From: Betaproteobacteria bacterium HGW-Betaproteobacteria-16
GTDB taxonomy: Bacteria > Pseudomonadota > Gammaproteobacteria > Burkholderiales > Burkholderiaceae_C
Direction of reading: 5' to 3'
DNA: 64,000 nucleotides
Assembly: GCA_002840835.1 (NCBI GenBank)
Contig: PHCQ01000014.1
Coordinates: 1 to 64,000 of the forward strand
Positions 42,748-52,400 of the stretch are shown here, piece by piece. The notes below the pieces were generated by a model, which had not been told where the DNA came from, did not search any database, and was given only the letters and a program-made list of their open reading frames with translations. A program made the position numbers and the translations under genes. Position 1 is the first letter of the stretch. Each line of letters opens with the position of its first letter.

Positions 42748-43476
42748 ATGATTGCTTCTCCATTGGCGCCCGCACTGACCCTGCCCTTCATGTCATCCAC
42801 TTCATCTACCCGCATTTCCAAACGGCTGGCCGTTGTCGGCACCGTGATCGGACTGCATGTCGTGGGCCTCTGGGCCATGCAAAGTGGCTTGATCGCTCGC
42901 GTGGTGGAGATCGTGGTGCCCGTGCAGGTAATGGCGGAAATGATCGAGGCCCCGCAGCCCGAGATCCCGCCTGCGCCGCCACCGCCGGCACCCAAACCCC
43001 AGCCCGTCGTCAACAAGCCTCGCCCCATGCCGAAGCCCGTGCCACGGCCCGTTCCCGTGGCGGAGCCCCTTCCGCAGGCGGTGGAGCCTGCCACGATCAG
43101 TGCGCCGCCACCAGAGCCCCCGGTCGCTCAGGCACCTGCTGCAGCGCCCACTGCGGTACAGACCGAAGCCATTGCGCAACCTGCCCCGCCCAAAATTGAG
43201 CTGCCTTCCAGCGACGCCGACTACCTCAACAACCCCCGACCCGCCTACCCCGCACTCTCCAGGCGACTCGGTGAACAGGGCAAGGTCGTCGTGCGGGTGT
43301 TCATCGACGCGAATGGCACTGCCACACGCGCCGAAATCCGCACCTCCAGTGGCTACGAACGCCTCGATCAGACCGCACTGCAAACCGTACAGAGGTGGCG
43401 CTATGTGCCCGGCAAGCGCAATGGCGTTGCCGAAGCCATGTGGTTCAACGTGCCCATCAATTTTGTTCTTGAATAA
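42748..43476 (+). CDS. tonB: Energy transducer TonB
   Basis: N-terminal TM, Pro-rich PEIPPAPPPPAPKPQPVVNKPRPMPKPVPRPVPVAEP, C-terminal NNPRPAYPALSRRLGEQGKVVVRVFIDANG...VQRWRYVPGKRNG. Confidence 0.93.
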   Translation: MIASPLAPALTLPFMSSTSSTRISKRLAVVGTVIGLHVVGLWAMQSGLIARVVEIVVPVQVMAEMIEAPQPEIPPAPPPPAPKPQPVVNKPRPMPKPVPRPVPVAEPLPQAVEPATISAPPPEPPVAQAPAAAPTAVQTEAIAQPAPPKIELPSSDADYLNNPRPAYPALSRRLGEQGKVVVRVFIDANGTATRAEIRTSSGYERLDQTALQTVQRWRYVPGKRNGVAEAMWFNVPINFVLE

Positions 43477-43498
43477 CCGTCTTTGAGGAGCTTCCCCC

Positions 43499-44233
43499 AT
43501 GGATTCACAAATCGCCACATCAGGATTGGCGCAAGTCTGGCTGCAGGGTGACTGGGTCACGCGCTCAGTCGCACTGGTGCTGCTGACCATGTCGCTGGCC
43601 ACCTGGATCATCATTCTCTGGAAAGCACTGGACCAGCGCGCGCAGCGCGCACAGGCCAAAGGCATCGAGGGCTTCTGGCACAGCGCAGATTTCGCCGAAG
43701 GCCTCGACAAGCTGGGCTCAACGGAGAGCAATCCTTTCCGTGCCGTGGCACTGGAAGGCCGCGAGGCCACCCGGCACATCCTGCACAAAGATGGCCGCAC
43801 CGGAACCCAGCTGCACGACACGCTGGACGTGAGCGACTGGGTCGAGCGTTCATTGCGCAAAAGTGTGGATGACTTCCAGGCGCGCGCGCAGGGTGGACTT
43901 TCGGTTCTCGCTTCGGTCGCCTCCACCGCACCATTCGTGGGGCTGTTTGGCACGGTCTGGGGCATCTACCACGCCCTGATCGGTATTGGCGCTGCGGGCC
44001 AGGTGAGCATCGATCAGGTCGCCGGCCCCATTGGCGAGGCACTGATCATGACCGCACTCGGACTGGTGGTGGCCATCCCCGCGGTACTGGGCTACAACGC
44101 CCTGCTGCGTGGCAACAAGGGCGTGATTCACCAGCTCAACCGTTTTGCACACGACCTGCATGCCTACTTCGTGACCGGCGCACGCGTCACGGCCAGTGGC
44201 GACGGCAAAGTCCTTCCGATGAAGAAGGCCTGA
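43499..44233 (+). CDS. exbB: Biopolymer transport protein ExbB (MotA/TolQ/ExbB family)
   Basis: ASVASTAPFVGLFGTVWGIYHALIGIG...VAGPIGEALIMTALGLVVAIPAVLGYNALLR. Confidence 0.93.
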   Translation: MDSQIATSGLAQVWLQGDWVTRSVALVLLTMSLATWIIILWKALDQRAQRAQAKGIEGFWHSADFAEGLDKLGSTESNPFRAVALEGREATRHILHKDGRTGTQLHDTLDVSDWVERSLRKSVDDFQARAQGGLSVLASVASTAPFVGLFGTVWGIYHALIGIGAAGQVSIDQVAGPIGEALIMTALGLVVAIPAVLGYNALLRGNKGVIHQLNRFAHDLHAYFVTGARVTASGDGKVLPMKKA

Positions 44234-44239
44234 GATGAA

Positions 44240-44320
44240 ACACCCCCGCCGCGCTGCACGCGACCCCCTCGAGGGGGCGGCACTGGCCGTCCGGCAAAGC
44301 CGGCCCGGCGGCGCCCTGGG
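44240..44320 (+). repeat. 3'-of-stop GC-rich dyad repeat, copy 7 (between exbB and exbD)
   Basis: cacccccgccgcgctgcacgcgaccccctcgagggggcggcactggccgtccggcaaagccggcccggcggcgccctgg. Confidence 0.8.
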
Positions 44321-44391
44321 CTTGTACCGCTTCATACATCGGGTTAGCGCTTCGGCTCATCGAAGTCTTCACGCATAAAGGAAAACCGCTC

Positions 44392-44805
44392 ATGGCCATA
44401 GGAACCCAGGAAGACAGCGACACCATGATGGGCGAGATCAACATGATCCCGTTCATTGACGTGATGCTGGTGCTCTTGATCATCTTCATCATCACTGTCC
44501 CCGTGATCAAACACGCGGTCAACATCGACCTCCCGCGCGCCAGCAACGAGAAGGTGCTGGACAAGCCAGAGAACATCCGGCTTGCCGTGGATGCAGACGG
44601 GGTCTACTTCTGGAACGACGCACGGATCGAAGACGCCGAATTCGAGGCTCGACTGGCGGTGACGGCCGCACAGGAGCCACAACCGGAACTGCACATTCGC
44701 GGCGACAAGGCGGTGCGCTACGAGCGGGTGGCCCAGGTAATGGCTGCCGCCCAGCGGGCCGGCGTTCGCAAGATTGGTTTCATCACCGAACCTGCTGCGC
44801 AGTGA
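44392..44805 (+). CDS. exbD: Biopolymer transport protein ExbD
   Basis: MMGEINMIPFIDVMLVLLIIFIITVPVIKHAVNIDLPRA. Confidence 0.93.
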   Translation: MAIGTQEDSDTMMGEINMIPFIDVMLVLLIIFIITVPVIKHAVNIDLPRASNEKVLDKPENIRLAVDADGVYFWNDARIEDAEFEARLAVTAAQEPQPELHIRGDKAVRYERVAQVMAAAQRAGVRKIGFITEPAAQ

Positions 44806-44835
44806 TTGCGCCACTCAGCATTCAGGGACATTGCC

Positions 44836-45042
44836 ATGAAAACATCACAACCAGCCGCTGACATCGACACGCGGAACCCGTCCTGGGCGCGCGAAATGCC
44901 GCCGGGCGAGCCGTCGGAAGCCTCCCAGGTATGGCCCAGCGCCAGCCTGCTGCGAGGGCAGAAGACGGTGGCCATTGAACACAACGGCGCGCTCTACCGC
45001 TTGCAAAGCACCCGGGCAGGCAAGCTCATCCTCACCAAGTAG
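44836..45042 (+). CDS. hemP: Hemin uptake protein HemP-like
   Basis: C-terminal SASLLRGQKTVAIEHNGALYRLQSTRAGKLILTK. Confidence 0.85.
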   Translation: MKTSQPAADIDTRNPSWAREMPPGEPSEASQVWPSASLLRGQKTVAIEHNGALYRLQSTRAGKLILTK

Positions 45043-45180
45043 GCCTTCTACCGCCGGAATCAGCATCTGTTTCATCGTGGGGCGACCCGGGGATCTCACC
45101 CTCCCCGACGTCGTTTTTAGCCAGCCAGGGAAGCCCTCAAAGCGTCCGATAGCCAGGCATTTTTTTGAAGCAGAACGCGG

Positions 45181-45588
45181 TCAAAGCCCAATCGCAGCGA
45201 TGCCGGCGCGGGCAATCTGCGCATCTTCGGTGGATTTCACACCGCTCACGCCCACGGCGCCAATGGTCTGCCCGTCCTTCATGATGGGCACCCCGCCCTC
45301 CAGCATGCCAGACACGGCAGGCGCACTCAGAAACGACACGCGCCCCTGATTGATCACGTCTTCATAGACCTTGCTTTCACGGCGGCCCAGCGCTGCCGTG
45401 TGGGCCTTGGCTGGGGCAATGTGGGCAGAAATCGCCGGGGCTCCGTCCAGGCGTTGCAGCCACAGCAGGTGTCCACCGTCGTCAACAATCGCAATCGTCA
45501 CGGCCCAGTTGTTCTGCAGGGCCTCTGCTTCAGCAGCTGCGGCAATGGCCTTGAGATCGGCGAGTTCGAGAACGGCTTTGTTTTTCAT
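45181..45588 (-). CDS. GlcG/HbpS-family heme-binding-like protein
   Basis: MKNKAVLELADLKAIAAAAEAEALQNNWAVTIAIVDDGGHLLWLQRLDGAPAISAHIAPAKAHTAA...GGVPIMKDGQTIGAVGVSGVKSTEDAQIARAG. Confidence 0.88.
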   Translation of the reverse strand: MKNKAVLELADLKAIAAAAEAEALQNNWAVTIAIVDDGGHLLWLQRLDGAPAISAHIAPAKAHTAALGRRESKVYEDVINQGRVSFLSAPAVSGMLEGGVPIMKDGQTIGAVGVSGVKSTEDAQIARAGIAAIGL

Positions 45589-45816
45589 GAACTTTTCCTT
45601 GGTGAAATGGTCAGAGAACGGACACGACAGACGGCCCATGGGGTGCATGAACGCCAATGCCGGAGGCCCGGTGCGGTGAACGGAGCATACCCAATAGGTG
45701 CTTGCATTTGCCCGGGCACGCGTTGAACCCCAGCCGTCTACAATGCCCTTTCGACAATCCTGTGCTCCAAGCACTTGATTGCCCACCTGAGTCAGATATT
45801 GAAGGAGTTCACCACC

Positions 45817-46512
45817 ATGTCCGACCACATCCAAACCAGCGGCCGTTTCGGCACTGCTGTTTCGACCTCTGCCGAGCGCAACAAGGTCATGCGCAACACC
45901 TACTGGTTGCTGGCCTTGTCCATGGTCCCCACCGTGCTGGGTGCGTGGATCGGTGTGCAGACCGGCATCACAGCGGGACTCACCGGCGGCCTGGGACTGA
46001 TCGTGTTCCTTGGCGGCGCTTTCGGCTTCATGTTCGCGATTGAGAAGACCAAGAATTCTGCAGCAGGCGTCCCCGTTCTGCTGGGATTCACGTTCTTCAT
46101 GGGCCTCATGCTCTCCCGCCTGCTGGGCGCCGTGCTCGGCCTGAGCAACGGATCGAGCCTGATCATGACCGCCTTTGGTGGCACAGCAGCCGTCTTCTTC
46201 GTGATGGCCAACCTGTCCACCATCATCAAGCGCGATCTGTCTGGCATGGGCAAGTGGCTGTTCGCAGGTGCACTTGCGATCATGGTCGGCGCCATCATCA
46301 ACGTGTTCGTTGGCAGCACGGCCGGCATGGCCGCGATCGCCACGCTCGCGATTCTGGTGTTCAGCATGTACCTGCTCTACGACCTCAAGCGCATCGTGGA
46401 CGGCGGCGAAACCAACTACATCACGGCGACCCTTGGGCTGTACCTGAGCTTGTTCAACATCTTCCAGAGCCTGCTGGCACTCCTGGGCATCTTTGGCGGC
46501 GAGCGCGACTGA
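45817..46512 (+). CDS. Bax inhibitor-1/YccA family membrane protein
   Basis: MSDHIQTSGRFGTAVSTSAERNKVMRNTYWLLALSMVPTVLGAWIGV; C-terminal SMYLLYDLKRIVDGGETNYITATLGLYLSLFNIFQSLLALLGI. Confidence 0.93.
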   Translation: MSDHIQTSGRFGTAVSTSAERNKVMRNTYWLLALSMVPTVLGAWIGVQTGITAGLTGGLGLIVFLGGAFGFMFAIEKTKNSAAGVPVLLGFTFFMGLMLSRLLGAVLGLSNGSSLIMTAFGGTAAVFFVMANLSTIIKRDLSGMGKWLFAGALAIMVGAIINVFVGSTAGMAAIATLAILVFSMYLLYDLKRIVDGGETNYITATLGLYLSLFNIFQSLLALLGIFGGERD

Positions 46513-46547
46513 CCTTCGCTGCTCCTGTTGGCCCTTGAGGCGCAAAG

Positions 46548-46573
46548 AAAAAAGGACCTTCGGGTCCTTTTTT
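46548..46573 (+). terminator. Rho-independent terminator
   Basis: aaaaaaggacc-ttcg-ggtcctttttt, 3' of the YccA-family gene. Confidence 0.85.
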
Positions 46574-46661
46574 TGTGCAGCGAGGGGTGTGTCGCTTCTG
46601 CAAAAAGCATCAAGTTGCGCACGGAAATGCCGAAAGAACTCCCAACAAGCCCTTCCACACC

Positions 46662-47021
46662 ATGCGACACCCCGTCATCACTCTTTGTCTGGTCAGCGCA
46701 GCGAGCCTGCTCGCTGGGTGCGAAGCCCTGGGCATCGAGACCGCCACCCAGATTGCAGCCAAGAAAGAAGCCGAGGCCAAGGCCATTGGCAGCGCCTGTC
46801 GTCACGCGGTGCGCAGCATCGAAGACTGTTTTGAAGGCAACCCCAGGGCCGGCAAAGCCGCTGTGTTCGCGGGCTGGCGCGAGATGGACGAGTACATGCG
46901 CGAAAACGCCATCGTCGGCATGCCGGCGGTGAGCCCGACCAGCGGCTCGGACCCATCCAGCACCCAGGAATCCGTTTCGCCCGATCCGTCGAAGACTGGC
47001 CAGGGCTCGCGCAGCTCCTGA
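46662..47021 (+). CDS. Small putative lipoprotein, function unknown
   Basis: MRHPVITLCLVSAASLLAGCEALG signal peptide with lipobox (LLAGC). Confidence 0.65.
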   Translation: MRHPVITLCLVSAASLLAGCEALGIETATQIAAKKEAEAKAIGSACRHAVRSIEDCFEGNPRAGKAAVFAGWREMDEYMRENAIVGMPAVSPTSGSDPSSTQESVSPDPSKTGQGSRSS

Positions 47022-47066
47022 ACAAGGCGTGCCAACCAAAGAGCTGGCGCACCCCTCCTGCATCAA

Positions 47067-48512
47067 TCAGTCGTCCAGATCAAAAACCGCCATGCTCTCC
47101 ACATGCGCCGTGTGGGAGAACATGTTGACCACCCCGGCAAACGTACAGCGGTAGCCCGCCTGGTGCACCAGGAGGCCAGCGTCGCGGGCCAGGGTGGCCG
47201 GGTTGCAGCTGACGTAGACAATGCGCCTGGGTGGCGTCCAGTCGCCGCGCAGATCGGGTTGCTGATGCAGATCGGCCATGGCTTTTGCCAGGGCGAATGC
47301 CCCCTCGCGCGGCGGATCCACCAGCCATTTGTCGGCAATCCCGTCGTTCACCAGCATCTCCGGCGTCATCTCGAACAGGTTGCGCGCCACAAAAGCCGTC
47401 TGACTCAATGGCGCCAACCGGTTGGCCTGATTGAGTTCAAAGTTCTCGCGTGACCGGGCGACCAGGGTTTCACTCCCCTCGATGCCCAGCACCTCGCCCG
47501 CGAGCGTGGCAATCGGCAGCGTGAAATTGCCAAGTCCACAGAACCAGTCGATCACACGTTCATTTTTCTGGGGATCCAGCAACCTGATGGCCCGGGAAAC
47601 CAGCACCCGGTTGACATACGGATTCACTTGCGTGAAATCGGTTGGCTTGAACGGCATGGAGATGTCGAATTCCGGCAGGCCATAGGAGAGCACGGGGCCG
47701 CCCTCATCGAGCCGTTTCACGGTTTCAGGACCTTTGGACTGCAACCACCACTGCACGCCATGCTGCGCTCCAAAGGCACGAAGTCGGGCCACATCGTCTT
47801 CCGACAGGGGCTCCAGATGCCGCAACACCAGGGCCGTCACCTCGTCGCCGCTGGCGAGTTCGATCTGGGGGCAGGTTTCGCGGGCGTCCATGCCGAACAT
47901 CAGCTCCCGCAGCGGAATCAGCATGGCACTGACATGGGGTGGCAATACGGGACACACGGCCATGTCGGCGACATAGCGGCTCTTGCGCTCGTGGAACCCG
48001 ATCAGCACCACCCCCTTCTTGTGCACATGGCGTACCGAGAGCCTGGCCCGGTAGCGATAGCCCCAGGAAGGCCCCTCGATGGGGCGCAACATGGTTTCGG
48101 CTTTCACTTTGCCCAGGTGCCAGAGGTTGTCTTCCAGCACCCGCTGTTTGATCGCCACCTGGGCCGACGCATGGAGATGCTGCATCTTGCAGCCGCCGCA
48201 GGCGCCGGCATGCAGACCGAAATGCGGGCAGCCCGGGCGCACCCGCTGCGGGGACTCGCGATGGATCGCCGTGACGACGCCCGCTTCCCAGTTGTTCTTC
48301 TTGCGGTGCACGCTGGTGCTGACCACTTCAAAAGGCAATGCGCCTTCGATGAAGACGACCTTGCCGTCCGGGCGGCGGGCAATGCCCTGGGCATCGATGT
48401 CGAGAGATTCCACCGCCAGCCAGCCGTCAGGCAAAGAGGCTTCAGATGCGGCGGGCGCGTCGTCACGCGCGGTGGTGAGCAGGCTGTTTTCGTGGGCTAG
48501 AGGTGCAGTCAT
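47067..48512 (-). CDS. rlmD: 23S rRNA (uracil(1939)-C(5))-methyltransferase RlmD
   Basis: TRAM-like N-terminus, [19 protein letters not shown] Fe-S cysteines, [35 protein letters not shown]. Confidence 0.94.
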   Translation of the reverse strand: MTAPLAHENSLLTTARDDAPAASEASLPDGWLAVESLDIDAQGIARRPDGKVVFIEGALPFEVVSTSVHRKKNNWEAGVVTAIHRESPQRVRPGCPHFGLHAGACGGCKMQHLHASAQVAIKQRVLEDNLWHLGKVKAETMLRPIEGPSWGYRYRARLSVRHVHKKGVVLIGFHERKSRYVADMAVCPVLPPHVSAMLIPLRELMFGMDARETCPQIELASGDEVTALVLRHLEPLSEDDVARLRAFGAQHGVQWWLQSKGPETVKRLDEGGPVLSYGLPEFDISMPFKPTDFTQVNPYVNRVLVSRAIRLLDPQKNERVIDWFCGLGNFTLPIATLAGEVLGIEGSETLVARSRENFELNQANRLAPLSQTAFVARNLFEMTPEMLVNDGIADKWLVDPPREGAFALAKAMADLHQQPDLRGDWTPPRRIVYVSCNPATLARDAGLLVHQAGYRCTFAGVVNMFSHTAHVESMAVFDLDD

Positions 48513-48573
48513 CCCCCGATTGTCTCAGGACGCGAGTGGCGGTCCGGCCACGCGGTCAACCGCCGTCCCGGTT

Positions 48574-49359
48574 TCAGACCCAGGCCTTGAGGTACTCGCC
48601 CCAGTGGCTCTCGGTGGGTGCGAGATTGCCCAGGGTTTCCTTGACGTAGGCGATCTCCTGCTCATACTCGGCTTCGGTGAATCCGCCGCGCATCTTCTGG
48701 AATCGACAGTACACCAGATAGGTGTTCATCACGTCGGTTTCGCAGTAGCGACGGATGTCTTCCAGCTGGCCAGCGAGGTACTGTGCGTAAACCTGCGAAC
48801 CGTCCATGCCCAGCTTGCCCGGAAAGCCGCAGAGCTTGGCCAGTGCATCCAGTGGCGCATTGTTTTTGGGCGAATACATCGCCAGCAGATCCATCAGGTC
48901 GAGGTGACGCATGTGGTAGCGGCTGATGTAGTTGTTCCACTTGAACTCGCGATCGTCTTCGCCCAGGTCCCAGTACTTGCCGGCTTCCACGCCATGGCGC
49001 AGACCCCGGTAGTGCAGCACCGGCAAATCGAAGCCGCTGCCATTCCAGCTCACGAGTTGCGGGGTGTGCTTCTCGATCGCATTGAAGAAGGTCTGGACAA
49101 CCTTGCCTTCACTCTGGCCGTCGCGGTCCACAAACGAGTGGATGCGCAGCCCCTCTGCGTTGCGAAACACCACGCTGATGACCAGAATGCGCTGCAGATG
49201 CAAGGGCATGAAGTCGCTCTGCCCCTTTTCCTTGCGCCCTGCCAGCCAGGTTTCATACACCTGCGCATCGGTCAGCTCGGGCGGGGTGGCATGCAAGGCT
49301 CTGAGGCCATCGACATCGGGAATCGACTCGATGTCAAACACCATGACGGGCCAGGTCAT
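48574..49359 (-). CDS. 3'-5' exonuclease (PolB-like RNase H-fold)
   Basis: MVFDIESIPD, LVSWNGSGFDLPVLHYR, YCETDVMNTYLVYCRF exonuclease motifs. Confidence 0.85.
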   Translation of the reverse strand: MTWPVMVFDIESIPDVDGLRALHATPPELTDAQVYETWLAGRKEKGQSDFMPLHLQRILVISVVFRNAEGLRIHSFVDRDGQSEGKVVQTFFNAIEKHTPQLVSWNGSGFDLPVLHYRGLRHGVEAGKYWDLGEDDREFKWNNYISRYHMRHLDLMDLLAMYSPKNNAPLDALAKLCGFPGKLGMDGSQVYAQYLAGQLEDIRRYCETDVMNTYLVYCRFQKMRGGFTEAEYEQEIAYVKETLGNLAPTESHWGEYLKAWV

Positions 49360-49393
49360 GCTGTTCCGCGCCTATGCCAGTGTGGCGTCAGAC

Positions 49394-50323
49394 TCAACGC
49401 CGGGGCAGGTGGTTGAGTGGATCGACCGGCTTGCCCTGACGGCGGACCTCAAAATGGAGCTTCACGCGATCGGTGTCGCTGCTGCCCATCTCGGCGATCT
49501 TCTGCCCCTGACGAACGGCCTGATCCTCACGCACCAGAAGGGCCTGGTTGTGTGCGTAGGCCGTGAGGTAGGTGTTGTTGTGTTTCAGAATGACGAGGTT
49601 GCCATAGCCACGCAAGCCAGCGCCTGCATAGACCACCCGACCATCTGCTGCCGCAATGACGGGATCGCCCACGCGACCGGCAATGGACACACCCTTGTTC
49701 TTGGCTTCATCAAAGCCGGCGATCACCGTACCCTGCGCAGGCCATACAAAGTTCAGTTCATCAGCGCCGGCAGAATCCGTGCTCGGCGGCACGGCTGGGG
49801 TCGCCGGGGTGGTTGCAGACGGTGTTGCAGGGGCCAGTGGCACTGGCTCGGTCGAAGAAAGCGGGCGCGACACCACACCGGAAGGCGCCACAGGCGTGAC
49901 AGCAGCGGTACCAGGCGCACCAGCGGGTGGGCTTACCGCCGCCACCGTGGGTGGCGTGGCACCCGGTGGCTGTACGCGCAAGACCTGGCCCACTTCCAGA
50001 ATGTTCGGATTGGTCAGGTTGTTCCAGGCCTGAACGTCGCGCCAGCTTTGCCCGCTGTCCAGCGCAATCCGGAACAAGGTGTCGCCCGGCTTGACGGTGT
50101 AGAAACCGGCCTTGCCTGCGTTTTCAGCGCCAGGCAATGGCTTGACATCTGTCGCAGCGCCGATGGTGCGGTCCTCCACGGGCGCGGGCGACGAGGCGCG
50201 ACGGGTTGCGCAGCCCGCAGAAAGCAGCATCACGGCCATCAGGCCCACCACTGCAGCCCCCTGCCAAGAAGGCCGTCCCGGATGGACCGCGGAGTCCGCC
50301 GCAAGGAAATCGCGCTTGATCAT
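49394..50323 (-). CDS. LysM + M23 peptidase-family lipoprotein, NlpD-like
   Basis: Lipobox LLSAGCAT; LysM YTVKPGDTLFRIALDSGQSWRDVQAWNNLTNPNILEVGQVLRV; M23-like YGNLVILKHNNTYLTAYAHN. Confidence 0.9.
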   Translation of the reverse strand: MIKRDFLAADSAVHPGRPSWQGAAVVGLMAVMLLSAGCATRRASSPAPVEDRTIGAATDVKPLPGAENAGKAGFYTVKPGDTLFRIALDSGQSWRDVQAWNNLTNPNILEVGQVLRVQPPGATPPTVAAVSPPAGAPGTAAVTPVAPSGVVSRPLSSTEPVPLAPATPSATTPATPAVPPSTDSAGADELNFVWPAQGTVIAGFDEAKNKGVSIAGRVGDPVIAAADGRVVYAGAGLRGYGNLVILKHNNTYLTAYAHNQALLVREDQAVRQGQKIAEMGSSDTDRVKLHFEVRRQGKPVDPLNHLPRR

Positions 50324-50418
50324 GAAAACTCCCACCAATTGCACCTTTATGCGCAAGCACCGACCAAATGACGGTGCTCAAAAAAAAATATGTTCGATCA
50401 CCCATGAAGCACAGGGTT

Positions 50419-51297
50419 TCACCCGATGCCCGATTTTAGTGGCACGAAGTGCACCGCTTCCAACTCGGTCCTGACCAGGCCTCTGGCGGTCTTGTCCACC
50501 ATCACCAGATTCTGCTGCCCGGTCGCCGTCACCGTCGGTGCCACCAGTCGCCCACCCACGGCAAGCTGGTCCAGCCACGCTTGAGGGATGTCATTGCCTC
50601 CTGCGGCCGCGATGATGGCCGCATAGGGCGCCCCCTTGGCAAACCCCAACATGCCGTCACCCATCAAAAGATGAAGATTGGGCAGGCGCAACAGGCGCAG
50701 GTTCTCGCGTGCCCGCTCGTGCAATCCGCGCAATCGCTCCATGCTGTAGACCTCGGTCGCCACCACACTCAGAACGGCGGCCTGGTAGCCACAGCCTGTG
50801 CCAATCTCCAGGACACGCCCCAGCTTTTCAGGCCGGGCGTGGCACAGCAGTTCGATCATGCGTGCCACCACGCTCGGTTTTGAAATGGTCTGCCCGAGGC
50901 CAATGGGCAGACTGGTGTCTTCATAGGCTTGATTGGCCAGCGCCGAATCCACGAAGCGGTGTCGTTCAACCTGACGCATGGCGGCAAGCACCGCCGCATG
51001 CCGAATGCCGTGGACCTCCAGCTTTCGAACCATGGCGAAACGAGCCGCCTGCGACTCTGTCCCGTTGGCCATGCGCTCCGGAGGTTTCGGTCGCTGAATC
51101 CCCGCGTGGACAGGCGCAGACGCAGCAGGTTTGCCTACCGCCGGCGCGCGAGGGCCCTGACCGGGCGCCCCTACCTGGCTGCGGCCCTGGGGTGCTTGTT
51201 GTGCGGTCGTCAGCTTGACAGGAAACGAGGGCCGGGGCCGCGCTTCCGCACCGGCGACCGAAGGCCTGACCAACTTGTCGATGGCTTCCCGTTTCAA
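50419..51297 (-). CDS. pcm: Protein-L-isoaspartate O-methyltransferase with N-terminal extension
   Basis: RVLEIGTGCGYQAAVLSVVATEVYSMERL; PLPIGLGQTISKPSVVARM; next to surE. Confidence 0.93.
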   Translation of the reverse strand: MKREAIDKLVRPSVAGAEARPRPSFPVKLTTAQQAPQGRSQVGAPGQGPRAPAVGKPAASAPVHAGIQRPKPPERMANGTESQAARFAMVRKLEVHGIRHAAVLAAMRQVERHRFVDSALANQAYEDTSLPIGLGQTISKPSVVARMIELLCHARPEKLGRVLEIGTGCGYQAAVLSVVATEVYSMERLRGLHERARENLRLLRLPNLHLLMGDGMLGFAKGAPYAAIIAAAGGNDIPQAWLDQLAVGGRLVAPTVTATGQQNLVMVDKTARGLVRTELEAVHFVPLKSGIG

Positions 51298-51341
51298 AAA
51301 GCATCTCCTGCGTCTGTCGCCATGTGGGCCTCTGTAGACAG

Positions 51342-52127
51342 TTACGTCGTCAACGGCGACGCTTGCGAAAGCTGGGCCGCCGCCGGTGCCCAGTAAGGCA
51401 GTCTATCGTGGTCGGTCAGATCCACTTGCAGGGGTGTGATCGTGGCGTAGCCTTGGGCAGCCGCGTGAAAGTCGGTTCCTTCGGCATCGTCTTTCGCAGG
51501 CCCGGCGTTCCCGATCCAGTACATGGTGTCCCCCCGGGGATTGGTCTGCGAAATGACCTGTTCGGCCGCATGGCGCCGCCCCAGGCGCGCCACCTTGAAG
51601 CCCTTGATGTCTTGCAGCGGCCGATTGGGGATATTCACATTGAGTAACCAGGGCTCCGCCCGCTGTGCCGCCTCGCTCAAGGAGGGCAACAACTGAGCCA
51701 CCAGTTGACTGGCCTTGCTGGCTGCCGCATCCAGGTGAGCCCAGCCCTTTTCGGTCTGGGAAAACGCGATGGCCGGAATGCCAAACAGGTAGCCTTCCAT
51801 GGCCGCACCAACGGTGCCGGAATAAATGGTGTCATCCCCCATGTTGGCACCGTTGTTGATGCCTGACACCACCAGGTCGGGCCGGTAACCCAGCAGACCG
51901 GTCAAGGCGATGTGCACACAGTCGGCTGGGGTGCCATTGACGTAACGAAATCCGTTGGGTGCCGTGTGAACATACAGTGGCGAATGCAGGGTAAGCGCAT
52001 TGGACTTGGCGCTGTTGTTGTGTTCCGGCGCAACCACTTCCACCTCGGCGAGTCCCTTGAGCGCTTCGTACAGGGCCACGATGCCCGGCGCCTGGTAACC
52101 GTCGTCATTGGAGATGAGGATTTTCAT
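51342..52127 (-). CDS. surE: 5'/3'-nucleotidase SurE
   Basis: [47 protein letters not shown]. Confidence 0.96.
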   Translation of the reverse strand: MKILISNDDGYQAPGIVALYEALKGLAEVEVVAPEHNNSAKSNALTLHSPLYVHTAPNGFRYVNGTPADCVHIALTGLLGYRPDLVVSGINNGANMGDDTIYSGTVGAAMEGYLFGIPAIAFSQTEKGWAHLDAAASKASQLVAQLLPSLSEAAQRAEPWLLNVNIPNRPLQDIKGFKVARLGRRHAAEQVISQTNPRGDTMYWIGNAGPAKDDAEGTDFHAAAQGYATITPLQVDLTDHDRLPYWAPAAAQLSQASPLTT

Positions 52128-52400
52128 TAATCGGATTCTAGGTGCAATGGCCTCGCCGATCGGGTTCGCCTCCTGGCGGCACATGGGTCACACCCGGGAC
52201 AAATGGTGGACTTACCCTGTTGTTGCGGGCCTTACTCTGTCTCTATCATGGTCAGCTTTGATTCTGGTCCTGCCATTCGGATGCTTCCATGCATGAACAG
52301 GCGTCTTCGCCCAGATGACGCCGCCGCGAATGCTCGCAGTTTCACCGCTCATCGCTGCCGTTCAAGCCCGAATGCTGTGCCCTCAACATAGGAAATCCCC

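Noticed and set aside
45043-45180. Intergenic region after hemP considered as another copy of the dyad repeat or an sRNA
   Set aside because: Contains cccgggg/ctcaccctcccc but lacks the CCGGCAAAGCCGG core; no convincing fold or promoter.
45589-46545. N-terminal extension of the GlcG-family ORF (454 aa in the track)
   Set aside because: Extension is antisense to the YccA-family gene; the family start MKNKAVLELADLKAIAAAAEAE is at 45588.
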